Source of the DNA: Anaerolineales bacterium
Lineage (GTDB): Bacteria; Chloroflexota; Anaerolineae; Anaerolineales; Villigracilaceae
NCBI GenBank assembly: GCA_030834895.1
Contig: JAUQXA010000037.1
Coordinates: forward strand, 1 to 34,042
Reading direction: 5' to 3'
Length of the DNA: 34,042 nucleotides
Part shown: positions 15,190 to 23,682 of the stretch, one piece after another
Numbering within the stretch: position 1 is the stretch's first letter
How the letters are laid out: each line of letters begins with the position of its first letter
Made by a program: the position numbers and the translations under genes
The notes under the pieces: generated by a model
Told to the model about the DNA's origin: nothing
What the model saw: only the letters and a program-made list of their open reading frames with translations
Database searches by the model: none

Positions 15190-16659
15190 CTATTTTGTTT
15201 TTTCAAGGCTGTCCAGACGAGTCCGGGCGACCAAATTCAACAGAAAGAAGACGAACAGGATTGAAAGAAATGGGTCAACCGTAAATCGAAAACGGTTGTT
15301 TTCTCCTATATCCATGGTGTTTCCAATCAGGGTTATATACAGGATATTGTATGTTATGAACAGAATCAAGACGTTTTCCGGTTTAGTGGAGTTCCCACGA
15401 CTTTTCCACAGGGAAATATGGCCGCCTGCGGTGACGATGAAGAACCCTGCAACGATCCACCAGCCGACATATTTCGCGGACATGCTTGAATTTCTCTCTA
15501 TCGAGGTCTCATCGCTTTGCCATTGCCCATGAAAAATCCGATTCCACCACAGGTCGAAAGTGACGATGTGGTTACGGTTTCCGGCAGTCAGGTCAAAGTC
15601 ACTGGCGGAGTGGAAATAAATATAAAGCGCCTGCCAGATGGAACGTAGATAGCTACTTGGCTTTACCCGGATAATATGGATGGCGTCCCACAAGTAATAT
15701 TTGGATGCTTCTACATAAACCAGGTTGTGATGGTTGCGGCTGTGCAGGGAAGTTTCTGGTTCATCCAATACCGGAATGCCGGTGAGCGGGGTTTCGGGCA
15801 GAAGTTTCAAGTAGGCCGTTGGATTGCGAAAGGGGAGTATTAACGCAAACTTTGACAATTCTCCCGATCTGACCATCTGCCTGCGTTCTTTTTCAGACAC
15901 GCGGAATGTGGCAATCTTTGCCAGGTTCATTCCCGCCCATGAACTGGACGTGAACTCACCGAATATGATTAGATTTTTCCCATACCATGCTGTCACCAGC
16001 AGCAGGGGAAGAGACGCGGCAATCACAAGTTTTTTGCGTTCGGTGGTCAACAGGAATAATAGCGCAGAGAAACCAAGGAGCCAGGCGGTATGAAACAGGC
16101 TCCAGGTTAATGCCATGACGCTGAGCAGGGTAAAGAAAATCACTCCCCAGTATGTTCTTTTCGTGCGGAGAAACTGATAAAGACAGACACCTGCCAGCGC
16201 CAGTGAGGCTGTAAGTGGATAAGCATATGCCAGCCAATGTTCATACAACACCGCTGCCGGGCTGACCATGAACCACGCCGAGATCAGGGCGGAAAGCCAG
16301 GATGGAAAACGTAGAAATATTCCGAGCAGGTAGATGGAAATTGCCAGGACCAGTCCAAGAATGAAATATAAAATGTGGAAGACTTCTTCGTGACTGGCGG
16401 GGAAAGTTTGCAATACGATCCCAGTGATCAGGTTTGAGAGCGGGGGCTGGCTGTGTAAAAAGAAAACACTGCGCCATAGGTCGGTGCGCAGCAATTTGGG
16501 ATCGATGAATTGCCAATAGCCAAGGTAGGTATCTCCCTGAAAATCAATCCCCGCCCGGTCATACAAAATTCTGGAGATGATAAAAACGATGACAATCCCT
16601 GCCATTGGAATGAGCAGACTGCGCCCATTCCGATGACTAGGATCTTTCGCGGAAGTCAT
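15190..16659 (-). CDS. GT-C-like (family 39 style) polytopic membrane protein
   Basis: A 489-residue protein with about ten or more membrane helices. The first extracytoplasmic loop holds the Asp-containing segment (FQGDTYLGYWQ) followed by HSQPPLSNLITG, the spacing seen in lipid-linked sugar glycosyltransferases of the GT-C fold. Such enzymes add sugars from polyprenyl-phosphate donors at the outer face of the membrane. I start at ATG 16659, which overlaps the end of the methyltransferase gene by 23 bp and has a GAGACGG upstream; overlap suggests translational coupling. The family call is a pattern match and the acceptor is unknown. Confidence 0.72.
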   Translation of the reverse strand: MTSAKDPSHRNGRSLLIPMAGIVIVFIISRILYDRAGIDFQGDTYLGYWQFIDPKLLRTDLWRSVFFLHSQPPLSNLITGIVLQTFPASHEEVFHILYFILGLVLAISIYLLGIFLRFPSWLSALISAWFMVSPAAVLYEHWLAYAYPLTASLALAGVCLYQFLRTKRTYWGVIFFTLLSVMALTWSLFHTAWLLGFSALLFLLTTERKKLVIAASLPLLLVTAWYGKNLIIFGEFTSSSWAGMNLAKIATFRVSEKERRQMVRSGELSKFALILPFRNPTAYLKLLPETPLTGIPVLDEPETSLHSRNHHNLVYVEASKYYLWDAIHIIRVKPSSYLRSIWQALYIYFHSASDFDLTAGNRNHIVTFDLWWNRIFHGQWQSDETSIERNSSMSAKYVGWWIVAGFFIVTAGGHISLWKSRGNSTKPENVLILFITYNILYITLIGNTMDIGENNRFRFTVDPFLSILFVFFLLNLVARTRLDSLEKTK

Positions 16660-17545
16660 GGATGCCGTCTCGAATTGCCCATTTTGCCTGGCAGTTTGGG
16701 CAATGCAAATGATCTTTTTTCTCTTCCAATTTTTCGTTCCCACAGTCGGGGCATTTGAAGAGGTCAACGATATTTTCAGGAATGTGGATTGTCTCTGTCC
16801 CTTTTTGGGGAAGACGCGCTCTTATGAAAATACTTGGTGTCAATTGCCAGAGAGCACCAGTCGGCTGGAAAAAGCCATCGAGAGCAGCGAGCAGTTTTGC
16901 GGGGACGAGGCGCTTTAAAAATCCAACGCGAAAATGCGAGACGGCAAGTATCTTCTCGACGTCGAAACCAAGCTCACCCAGCCAGTTGCGGACGGCCCTT
17001 GGGTGAAAGTCGAAGTTTAATTTGACGAATTCCACAGGTTCCAACGTGAAAGGATTCCAACTTTGTTTGCCGAACCAATACCGAAGAATGGATTTGGGGT
17101 GTAGCTTGTTGGCAAATTCAAGGATAAAAACCGCGCCTGGCTGCAAGACGTTTTGAACCTGTCCCAATGCTTTGGGCGCATCTGCCATGTGGTGCAGGGT
17201 GCGGATCATGGTGGCGGCATCGAATTGACAGCTGCGGAAGGGGAGACGGTAGATATCCGCTGCAACATAAATGTACTTGTCTGAGCGTCCAAGTCTTTGC
17301 TGCGCTTGCGCCAGTTGGGTGGTGGAATAATCCAACACTACGATTCTTTCAAAACCCGCATAACGCGGCGTGTTGCGTCCCGCCCCGGCGCCAAGTTCGA
17401 GCATGACGCGCAGCGTGCCGCTCTTCGGGAGCATTTTTTTCAGGGCAATGGCTTCGGCGCGGTCTTCGTACTCGCGTCCGCCCTGGTCCCAAAAGGAGGT
17501 CTGATAGTCGGAGCCTTCGTAATTGCAAACGGGGGGAGTAGACAT
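16637..17545 (-). CDS. SAM-dependent methyltransferase with C-terminal zinc ribbon
   Basis: A 302-residue class I methyltransferase. Motif I is Glu50-Leu-Gly-Ala-Gly-Ala-Gly56, an acidic strand end (VVLDYS) follows, and the catalytic-domain pattern DAATMIRTLHHM is of the UbiE/Methyltransf_11 kind. The last 40 residues hold a Trm112-like zinc ribbon (Cys265-x2-Cys268 and Cys282-x2-Cys285) ending in WAIRDGIHDF, as in several methyltransferases of glycan clusters. It is the first gene of a minus-strand operon with the GT-C-like gene (overlapping) and a membrane protein. The start is ATG 17545 without a strong ribosome binding site. Substrate unknown; a lipid or sugar intermediate is plausible from context. 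Confidence 0.85.
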   Translation of the reverse strand: MSTPPVCNYEGSDYQTSFWDQGGREYEDRAEAIALKKMLPKSGTLRVMLELGAGAGRNTPRYAGFERIVVLDYSTTQLAQAQQRLGRSDKYIYVAADIYRLPFRSCQFDAATMIRTLHHMADAPKALGQVQNVLQPGAVFILEFANKLHPKSILRYWFGKQSWNPFTLEPVEFVKLNFDFHPRAVRNWLGELGFDVEKILAVSHFRVGFLKRLVPAKLLAALDGFFQPTGALWQLTPSIFIRARLPQKGTETIHIPENIVDLFKCPDCGNEKLEEKKDHLHCPNCQAKWAIRDGIHDFRERS

Positions 17546-17586
17546 GTATTTTTGCTGGTTTCTTGGAATTGGGACCGGAGTAAAAA

Positions 17587-17622
17587 GTCGGATAGCGGGG
17601 TTATTTTACCCGACTATCCGAC
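17587..17622 (-). terminator. Terminator downstream of ugd
   Basis: GTCGGATAG (17587-17595) and CTATCCGAC (17614-17622) form a stem extended by CGGG/CCCG with one bulged base. On the minus strand it is followed by TTTTTA. It separates ugd from the methyltransferase operon. Confidence 0.85.
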
Positions 17623-17645
17623 GCGACGACCAAACGATTGACCGA

Positions 17646-18944
17646 CTATCTTCCTACGGCGCGATAGGTGAATCCCATTTCCTTCATTACTTTGGGGTCG
17701 TAAATGTTGCGTCCATCATAGACAACCGGGGACTTGAGCAGGCTCTTCAACTTTTCGAGATCAAGTTGTTTGAACTCGTTCCATTCCGTGATGACCATTA
17801 CCGCGTCACAATCCTTTGCCAGTTCGTAGGGATCGTGGAACATTTTCACCTCGGCTGGCAACAGCGGGCGGGCCACCTCCATGGCAACGGGGTCGTACGC
17901 CCGCACCTTCGCGCCAGCAGCAACCAAAGTCTCGGCGATATCAATGGATGGCGCGTAACGCATGTCATCGGTGTTGGGTTTGAAAGCCAATCCGAACAGC
18001 CCGATGGTTTTGCCCTTGGCACTGCCACCGACCATTTTAGTCACGTGTTGGACGGCGGTCTTGCGGCGTTCGAAGTTGACCTCCATCACATCATTGAGGA
18101 TGCGCGGATTCAAGCCCATTTCCTTCGCCATGAAAGCCAGCGCTTCCACATCCTTCGGGAAGCAGGAACCGCCCCAGCCGAGTCCGGCATCCAAAAAGTG
18201 ACGTCCGATACGTGCGTCGTAGCCCATACCCGCCGCCACTTCCTTCACGTCCGCGCCGACCAGTTCGCACAAGTCGGCCAGTTCGTTCATGAATGAAATC
18301 TTGGTGGCAAGGAAGGCGTTGCTTGCATACTTGATCATTTCGGCGGTACGCAGGTCGGTGATGACGATAGGTGCGCGTAACGGCAGGTGCAGGTGCGCCA
18401 CCTTGTTCGCGGCTTCCCTATCCAGCGAGCCGATGACGGTGCGGTGCGGACTCATGAAGTCGCCGATGGCCGAGCCTTCACGCAGAAATTCCGGGCAGGA
18501 AACCACCGAGAATTGAATCGGCTTGGGCTGGGCGTTTTTCACAATATCCGCCACCCAGTCGCCAGTTCCGATTGGCACCGTGGATTTGTTGATGATGATA
18601 AGCGGTGCGGACATGTTCTCCGCGATGGATTTCGCTGCGGACTCCACGTACTGCAAGTCTGCCTCGCCACTTTCGCCCGAAGGAGTGCCAACCGCGATGA
18701 AGGCGTATTCTGCGTTTTTCAGGGCTTCCTTATAAGATGTAGTGAAAGAGATGCGTCCCGCGTTGACGTTGCGTTTGACCAGTTCGTCGAGACCGGGTTC
18801 ATAGATAGGCATGATGCCTTTTTTGAGATTTTCCACCCGCTTTTCGTCCACATCCAGCGCGGTGACGCGGTTTCCAAGATCGGCAAAACATGCCGCAGTA
18901 ACAAGACCGACGTATCCCACGCCAACCACACAAATTTGCTTCAT
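17646..18944 (-). CDS. ugd: UDP-glucose 6-dehydrogenase
   Basis: A 432-residue enzyme that oxidises UDP-glucose to UDP-glucuronate with two NAD+, supplying acidic sugar for capsule or exopolysaccharide. The N-terminus has the NAD-binding VGVGYVG (residues 7-13). The catalytic Cys261 lies in [10 protein letters not shown], and [17 protein letters not shown] marks the C-terminal UDP-binding domain. The length is typical of the family. ATG 18944 is preceded by AGAGGA. It ends in a terminator and is transcribed alone, next to glycan-related genes. A UDP-N-acetyl-mannosamine dehydrogenase is the nearest alternative but the motifs favour Ugd. Confidence 0.93.
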   Translation of the reverse strand: MKQICVVGVGYVGLVTAACFADLGNRVTALDVDEKRVENLKKGIMPIYEPGLDELVKRNVNAGRISFTTSYKEALKNAEYAFIAVGTPSGESGEADLQYVESAAKSIAENMSAPLIIINKSTVPIGTGDWVADIVKNAQPKPIQFSVVSCPEFLREGSAIGDFMSPHRTVIGSLDREAANKVAHLHLPLRAPIVITDLRTAEMIKYASNAFLATKISFMNELADLCELVGADVKEVAAGMGYDARIGRHFLDAGLGWGGSCFPKDVEALAFMAKEMGLNPRILNDVMEVNFERRKTAVQHVTKMVGGSAKGKTIGLFGLAFKPNTDDMRYAPSIDIAETLVAAGAKVRAYDPVAMEVARPLLPAEVKMFHDPYELAKDCDAVMVITEWNEFKQLDLEKLKSLLKSPVVYDGRNIYDPKVMKEMGFTYRAVGR

Positions 18945-19057
18945 ATTCGATCCTCTTTTAAGAAAGATTTTGGGAATTTATTAGATAAACATCCCGCCGA
19001 ATTTTACCAGTTGTCGGGCTACACAATCCCTGGACGGCATATTCAAAATGTGGCGAA

Positions 19058-19432
19058 TTACTGCCTGACCATCCAGTAGTCCACGGCTTCCACGAGTTCA
19101 TCCAGGTCCATGGGCTTGGTGATATATTCATTGCAACCGGCATCGAACGCGCGCTGGCGGTCGCCAGGCAGGGCATGGGCTGTCAGTGCGATCAGCGGAA
19201 TGGCGGAGGTTTTTTTGTTTCGCTTGATCAAGGCCGTCGCAGTCCAGCCGTCCATCTCAGGCATGGAGAGGTCCATGATGATCAGGTCCGGTTTTTGCTT
19301 TTGCGTCGCATTCACGCCGTCGCGCCCATTCATCGCCAGAAAAGTTTCATACCCGTTTTTTTCAAGGATGAAATGCACAAGTTCATACGTATCCATGTTA
19401 TCTTCAACAATAAGTACGCGTCCTTTGCTCAT
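19058..19432 (-). CDS. Single-domain response regulator receiver (CheY/CpdR-like)
   Basis: A 124-residue protein consisting of one receiver domain. The acidic pocket is Glu10-Asp11, the phospho-acceptor Asp54 (MDLSMPEMDG), with Thr84 and Lys106 (TKPMD), all in the standard places. No output domain follows. The motif style (IALTAHALPGDRQRAFDAGCNEYITKP) is that of receivers that act with hybrid kinases. It is divergent from the glycosyltransferase gene with 56 bp between the starts. It could receive phosphate from the orphan histidine kinase at 11160 or from one elsewhere. Confidence 0.92.
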   Translation of the reverse strand: MSKGRVLIVEDNMDTYELVHFILEKNGYETFLAMNGRDGVNATQKQKPDLIIMDLSMPEMDGWTATALIKRNKKTSAIPLIALTAHALPGDRQRAFDAGCNEYITKPMDLDELVEAVDYWMVRQ

Positions 19433-19471
19433 GCCGCAAATATACTACGTCTCACGCTTGCGGGCAATGTG

Positions 19472-19477
19472 TATAAT
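19472..19477 (+). promoter_or_regulatory. Candidate -10 element with very short leader
   Basis: TATAAT lies 11 bases before the ATG of the glycosyltransferase gene. No good -35 is seen. A GGAAG only three bases before the ATG is too close for a normal ribosome binding site. Confidence 0.4.
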
Positions 19478-19488
19478 CATGGAAGCCC

Positions 19489-20640
19489 ATGAAAATTCTC
19501 TTTGTGGCCGACGGCCGCTCTCCCATTTCCCAAAACTGGATTCGTTACTTCGCCGAGCGTGGCGATGACGTGTACCTCGCCTCGACCTTTGCCTGTGAAC
19601 TGGATTTCTCCATTAAGCGGCTGGAATTTACTCCCGTGGCCTTTAGCACGGTTAAGAAGCGGGGTTCGACTCCCGGAAGTGGATCAACCCTCGGACTGCG
19701 CACCCGGCTCCGGCAGTGGATCGGACCTCTGACGATTTCTCTCTCCACGCGGAAATTGAAGGCCTTCATCCGCGAAGTGCAGCCGGATATTATCCACGCC
19801 ATGCGGATTCCCTACGAGGGCATGTTGACCGCCTCCGCGCTGGCTGGAATGAAAAGTGAAGCGCGGTTCATTGTTTCAGTTTGGGGCAATGACTTTACCC
19901 TGCATGCGCCGTCCACGCTGTTGATGAGCCATTACACGCGCAAAACGATGAAAGCGGTTCATGCGTTGCATGCCGATTGCGAACGCGACATCCGCCTTGC
20001 AAGAGCCTGGGGCTTGGGCGTGGATCAACCCACTTTGGTCACACCCGGCAACGGCGGAATCAGGATTGAAGTTTTCTATCCGCCGCGGGAGCCGGTAAAA
20101 AATCCAGTGATAATTAATCCGCGCGGGCTTCGGGCCTATGTAAAAAACGAGACGTTCTTCAAAGCCATTCCGCTGGTGCTTGAAAAACGAAGTGACGCGC
20201 GCTTTGTCTGTTCCTCGATGCAGGGCGTGTCCCAGGCTTTACAGTGGATTAAGGAGTTGGAAATCGATCATGCTGTGCGGTTGGACCCGCCGCTTTCACA
20301 CTTTCAAATGGGAGATGTGTTCCGCGCGGCGCAGATTGTCGTCTCGCCGAGCATTCACGACGGTACGCCGAATTCCCTGCTCGAAGGTATGGCTTGCGGA
20401 TGTTTTCCCATCGCGGGCGATCTTGAATCCATCCGCGAGTGGATCACGCACGGGCAAAACGGTTTTCTCGTTGATCCCAACAACCCGCAGTCGATTGCGG
20501 ATGCGATCCTGACGGCGCTGGAAAGAGAAGACCTGCGGCGCGAGGCGGCAGGTCTTAATGCGAAAATTATCTCTGCGCGGGGGGAATACACGCAGAATAT
20601 GAAGTTGGTGGGTGAATTCTATGAGAAGTTGAAAAGGTAG
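19489..20640 (+). CDS. GT4-family glycosyltransferase
   Basis: A 383-residue GT-B enzyme. The N-terminal half begins with MKILFVADGRSP and holds the VWGNDFTLHAP segment. The C-terminal half has the donor-nucleotide region SPSIHDGTPNSLLEGMACG with Glu299 in the conserved E-x7-E-like position, followed by GDLESIREWI..GFLVDP. Enzymes of this family transfer a sugar from a nucleotide donor in the cytoplasm. The donor and acceptor are unknown; adjacency to ugd and the methyltransferase operon suggests glycan or glycolipid synthesis. It is monocistronic and ends at a hairpin terminator. Confidence 0.88.
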   Translation: MKILFVADGRSPISQNWIRYFAERGDDVYLASTFACELDFSIKRLEFTPVAFSTVKKRGSTPGSGSTLGLRTRLRQWIGPLTISLSTRKLKAFIREVQPDIIHAMRIPYEGMLTASALAGMKSEARFIVSVWGNDFTLHAPSTLLMSHYTRKTMKAVHALHADCERDIRLARAWGLGVDQPTLVTPGNGGIRIEVFYPPREPVKNPVIINPRGLRAYVKNETFFKAIPLVLEKRSDARFVCSSMQGVSQALQWIKELEIDHAVRLDPPLSHFQMGDVFRAAQIVVSPSIHDGTPNSLLEGMACGCFPIAGDLESIREWITHGQNGFLVDPNNPQSIADAILTALEREDLRREAAGLNAKIISARGEYTQNMKLVGEFYEKLKR

Positions 20641-20689
20641 ACAGGTACACAAGCAGACAGGAAAACGTGTGTGTACCTGTTCGGTTTTT
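20641..20689 (+). terminator. Terminator after the GT4 gene
   Basis: ACAGGTACACA (20641-20651) and TGTGTACCTGT (20670-20680) form an 11-bp stem followed after four bases by TTTTT. It lies directly after the stop codon and reaches the stop of the convergent YtxH-like gene. Confidence 0.85.
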
Positions 20690-20906
20690 ATTCCGCTCTT
20701 GGCGCGCGCAGGGTCTCTAATCGTCCGCGCAGTTCAATGCGGCGCGAATCAGCCGCGTGCCGGACCTCATTCATGAAGCCCTTCCCACGCTCGCGTATTT
20801 GCCCGCGCAGATTCTCGCCCGACTCGGGAGCCAGGAGCAAAGCCACCATCGAGCCAACCAGCGCCCCGACCAAAACTCCAATTAGAAAACCGAACATTCT
20901 TCGCAT
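20688..20906 (-). CDS. Small YtxH-like protein
   Basis: A 72-residue protein with one N-terminal glycine-rich membrane helix (about 5-26, FLIGVLVGALVGSMVALLLAP), followed by ESGENLRGQIRERGK and an amphipathic basic tail. This is the YtxH/gas-vesicle-like layout found widely as a small general-stress-type membrane protein; function unproven. ATG 20906 has AAGGAG seven bases upstream, which excludes the longer frame starting at 20990. It is transcribed convergently with the GT4 gene. Confidence 0.85.
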   Translation of the reverse strand: MRRMFGFLIGVLVGALVGSMVALLLAPESGENLRGQIRERGKGFMNEVRHAADSRRIELRGRLETLRAPRAE

Positions 20907-21057
20907 ATGAAATTCTCCTTCACTGGTCTGTTTTGTCTCTCCAAAATGATTATACTGCCAATTTAACAAGACGTTGGAATTGTCGAACATAAACGGTTGG
21001 ACAGACCATGTGGGTGGTGATTACACGATGAGAGCGAAAAGTTGATGGGGAAATGAT

Positions 21058-23682
21058 CTATCCCATCAATTCCCGCAAAATTGCCAGCGTTTCCTGTTTG
21101 CCACCCACGCCATTCTCGCCGCCGGGACCGACGCAGGATGGACAACCATCTTCACATCCGCAATCGCTAACCAATTCCAGCGCGCGCTGGATTAACTCAT
21201 CGTGGATTTCAAAAAGTTTCCGGCTGAATCCAATCCCTGCCGGGACAAGGTCGTAGAGGACAACCGTCGGTAGACCGTTTGCGGGCTTCCACGCGGGATC
21301 GGTGTGTGTGCCAAGATCGCGCGGGTCGCACATCAAAAACAGCGGAGCAAGATTGCCAAGCGCGAAACCAAGTCCCGCCAATCCGCTGCGGATGCGGACG
21401 TTTTGCTCCACCTTGCGATGACAACTGCTGCAAAGGGTGATGAGGTTTTCGAGGTGGTTGGCTTCGGCGGCAGATGTAAACGAGCGGAACGGGATTTTGT
21501 GATGCACGTCATGTTGGCGCGCCCTGAGCGAAGTCGAAGGGTCGGGTTCTGGTGTGCCGCAGACCTGGCATTGATATTTATCACGCGCGCGCACGCGGTC
21601 GCGGATTTTTCCCCAGTCGGGACCGTAATTGTTCGGGTCGTTGGACCAGCTTCCAGATTCGCGCAAGCGGGAAAGAGTTTCTTCGGAAAGCGAAAGCCAG
21701 TAGCCAGTCGTCTGCAATTCAGAAGGGGGCATATCCAAAGGTTCCTCTCCCAAATTTTCAAGCGTGAACCAGCGCAGTTTTCTGAAGCCGACTACTTGTG
21801 TGGTGACTTGAATCTCGCCGTAGGATTTGCTGCCGACCTCGCCCCCGGACCCTCCCCTCTCAGGAGAGGGGAGTATCGCGCGTTCGATTTCATTCGTCAC
21901 TTGAATTTCAGATTGGCGCTGGGCTTCAGTGTAGTAATCCAGCCCGACGGGGATTAACTGCGCAATGTGGTTTTCGATGTTGTATTCTTGCACAAAATAC
22001 TGCTGACCTTCGTGCATGTAAATTGCACCAGGGTGAACCATCCACGAGGCACTCTCGCCATCGACAGTCCCAACCGTCAACGGTCTTCCGTCCTCGGTCA
22101 CGCTTTGCAGCACCACGCTTTGTGGCGACGCGGATCGCAGGGAGATATTCGCGGCGGGATACTGATCCTTCATCCAATAATATTTTTCGTCCGAGAAGTG
22201 CGCGTCCTGGCTGGCAACCATGAACTCAAGATACTCTTCGAGAAGTTCATCCGAAATGCCGCCGAAGCCTTCGCCTTTTTTGAATGGCAGCTCGAACATG
22301 GCACAGCGCAGATGTTCCAACAGGATGAGCAGGTGATTTGGGTTGACCAATGCCTGCTCAGGCGAACCGCCGAAGAAATAATCTGGATGATGCGCGAGGA
22401 ACTGGTCGAGAGGATTTGGCGACGCGACCAGAATCGAGGCTGCGGGCGAATCCCCGCGACCCGCCCTACCCGACTGCTGGCGCGCGCTGGCGATGGTTCC
22501 GGGATACCCGACGATGATTGCCGCGCCCAGCCCTCCGATGTCGATTCCCAATTCGAGGGCGGTGGTGGCAACGACGGTTTTGACCGAGCCGTCGCGCAAG
22601 CCCTGCTCGATCTCGCGTCGTTGTTGCGGGAGGTAGCCGCTTCGATAGCCGCGAATCAGAGATTGGAGATTGGAGATTGGAGAGTAGTTGCGGCTGGACC
22701 TACTATTCTCTATTCTCTGTTCTCTATTCTCTTGAAGATAGGTAAGGATGATTTCAACTGTTCTTCTTGTCCGCGCGAAGACGATGGATTGAATATCATG
22801 CTTGAAGAGGTCAGTGGCAAGACGCACGCTTTCGAGGAGACTGCTTTTCCGCAAGCCAAGTGTGGCATTAGTGACGGGGGGATTGTAGATGATGAAGTGG
22901 CGCTCTCCACGCGAGGAGCCGTCGTTGTCGATGAGTTCAACGTCCTCTTCGATCAGCGCTTCAGCAAGCTCCTTTGGATTCCCAATCGTGGCGGAGGCAA
23001 GGATGAACTGCGGGTGCGCTCCATAAAAATTCGCCGCACGTTTGAGCCTGCGAATCACGTTGGCGACATGCGAGCCGAAGACCCCGCGGTAGGTGTGAGC
23101 TTCGTCGATGACCACAAACCTCAAGTTGGAGAAAAAGTCCGCCCAGTTGGCGTGATGCGGCAGGATTCCCGTGTGGAGCATGTCGGGATTGCTCAAAACG
23201 ATGCGGGCGTTTTTGCGAATGGACGGGCGGTGGGCTTGGGGTGTATCGCCATCGTAAATGCCAGTGCTCAGTGAAGAGTGATCAGTCATCAGTGTTCGTA
23301 AAACTGACAACTGGTCACTGATTACTGATAACTGATCCTGGGCGAGGGCTTTCGTTGGAAAGAGATACAAAGCGCGGGCTTCGGGGCTTTCGAGCAATGC
23401 CGCGAGGACGGGCAGGTTGTAGGCGAGAGTCTTTCCGCTGGCTGTGCCTGTGGCAAGGATGATATTCTTCCCCGCACGGATGTTGGTCCAGGCTGAGAGT
23501 TGGTGGGAGTAGAGCGACGAAATTCCTCGGGTGGACAAAGCCTCCCGAAGCGGAATCAACAGATCAGCCGGGAAGGGGGCGGTCTGTGCGGCGCGGGGCG
23601 GAGTCGTCCTCCACGCGGAAATGTTGGGCGCGGTCTGCTCATCCCGTTTCCAAAAATCAAGCAGGGTTTGAAGCCTGGTCAC
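21058..23682 (-). CDS. MrfA/YprA-type DEAD-box helicase with internal HNH module
   Basis: An 874-residue superfamily 2 helicase. Walker A is ATGTASGKT (77-85) and the DEAH box is 193-196. The C-terminal DUF1998 region ends in the cysteine-rich CGCEDGCPSC typical of MrfA (a Bacillus DNA-repair helicase). Between two parts of DUF1998 lies a complete HNH-type module: Cys705-x2-Cys708, His727-His728, Asn-Leu-Ile-Thr-Leu, Cys751-x2-Cys754. I start at GTG 23682, whose GTGA overlaps the stop of the flippase-like gene and which has GGGAGA upstream; an ATG at 23724 is the alternative. Several in-frame repeat insertions are present (entries below). A role in DNA repair or defence is inferred from the family. 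Confidence 0.87.
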   Translation of the reverse strand: MTRLQTLLDFWKRDEQTAPNISAWRTTPPRAAQTAPFPADLLIPLREALSTRGISSLYSHQLSAWTNIRAGKNIILATGTASGKTLAYNLPVLAALLESPEARALYLFPTKALAQDQLSVISDQLSVLRTLMTDHSSLSTGIYDGDTPQAHRPSIRKNARIVLSNPDMLHTGILPHHANWADFFSNLRFVVIDEAHTYRGVFGSHVANVIRRLKRAANFYGAHPQFILASATIGNPKELAEALIEEDVELIDNDGSSRGERHFIIYNPPVTNATLGLRKSSLLESVRLATDLFKHDIQSIVFARTRRTVEIILTYLQENREQRIENSRSSRNYSPISNLQSLIRGYRSGYLPQQRREIEQGLRDGSVKTVVATTALELGIDIGGLGAAIIVGYPGTIASARQQSGRAGRGDSPAASILVASPNPLDQFLAHHPDYFFGGSPEQALVNPNHLLILLEHLRCAMFELPFKKGEGFGGISDELLEEYLEFMVASQDAHFSDEKYYWMKDQYPAANISLRSASPQSVVLQSVTEDGRPLTVGTVDGESASWMVHPGAIYMHEGQQYFVQEYNIENHIAQLIPVGLDYYTEAQRQSEIQVTNEIERAILPSPERGGSGGEVGSKSYGEIQVTTQVVGFRKLRWFTLENLGEEPLDMPPSELQTTGYWLSLSEETLSRLRESGSWSNDPNNYGPDWGKIRDRVRARDKYQCQVCGTPEPDPSTSLRARQHDVHHKIPFRSFTSAAEANHLENLITLCSSCHRKVEQNVRIRSGLAGLGFALGNLAPLFLMCDPRDLGTHTDPAWKPANGLPTVVLYDLVPAGIGFSRKLFEIHDELIQRALELVSDCGCEDGCPSCVGPGGENGVGGKQETLAILRELMG
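21522..21541. repeat. TTCGACT-type palindrome inside the helicase gene
   Basis: CCCTGAGCGAAGTCGAAGGG lies in frame within the HNH part, between its two metal-binding halves, and codes the PSTSLRA stretch. Related sequences occur at 24731-24771 and 26920-26977. Confidence 0.7.
21852..21873. repeat. Perfect palindrome inside the helicase gene
   Basis: CTCCCCTCTC and GAGAGGGGAG are separated by 2 bp. The repeat is in frame and codes a Ser-Pro-Glu-Arg-Gly-Gly stretch in a loop upstream of the DUF1998 region. Confidence 0.75.
22654..22732. repeat. Two 7-bp-period tracts inside the helicase gene
   Basis: GATTGGA is repeated three times exactly (22661-22681) with degenerate units on either side, and ATTCTCT occurs as four units (22705-22732, one variant GTTCTCT). 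Both lie in frame just before the conserved GYRSGYLPQQRR motif of the second helicase lobe, adding about 25 residues rich in Asn, Ser and Arg. Confidence 0.88.
23263..23337. repeat. Two 7-bp-period tracts inside the helicase gene (motif Ia region)
   Basis: Five units of AGTNNTC type (23263-23297) and five of ACTGANN/ACTGGTC type (23303-23337) lie in exact 7-bp register. They code the SVISDQLSVLRTLMTDHSSL stretch between FPTKALAQDQL and GIYDGDTP, where related helicases have a shorter ordinary helix. Confidence 0.88.

Noticed and set aside
21967..23274. Plus-strand ORF of 435 codons antisense to the helicase
   Set aside because: The helicase frame has Walker and DEAH motifs through the same region; the antisense product is a shadow of codon bias.
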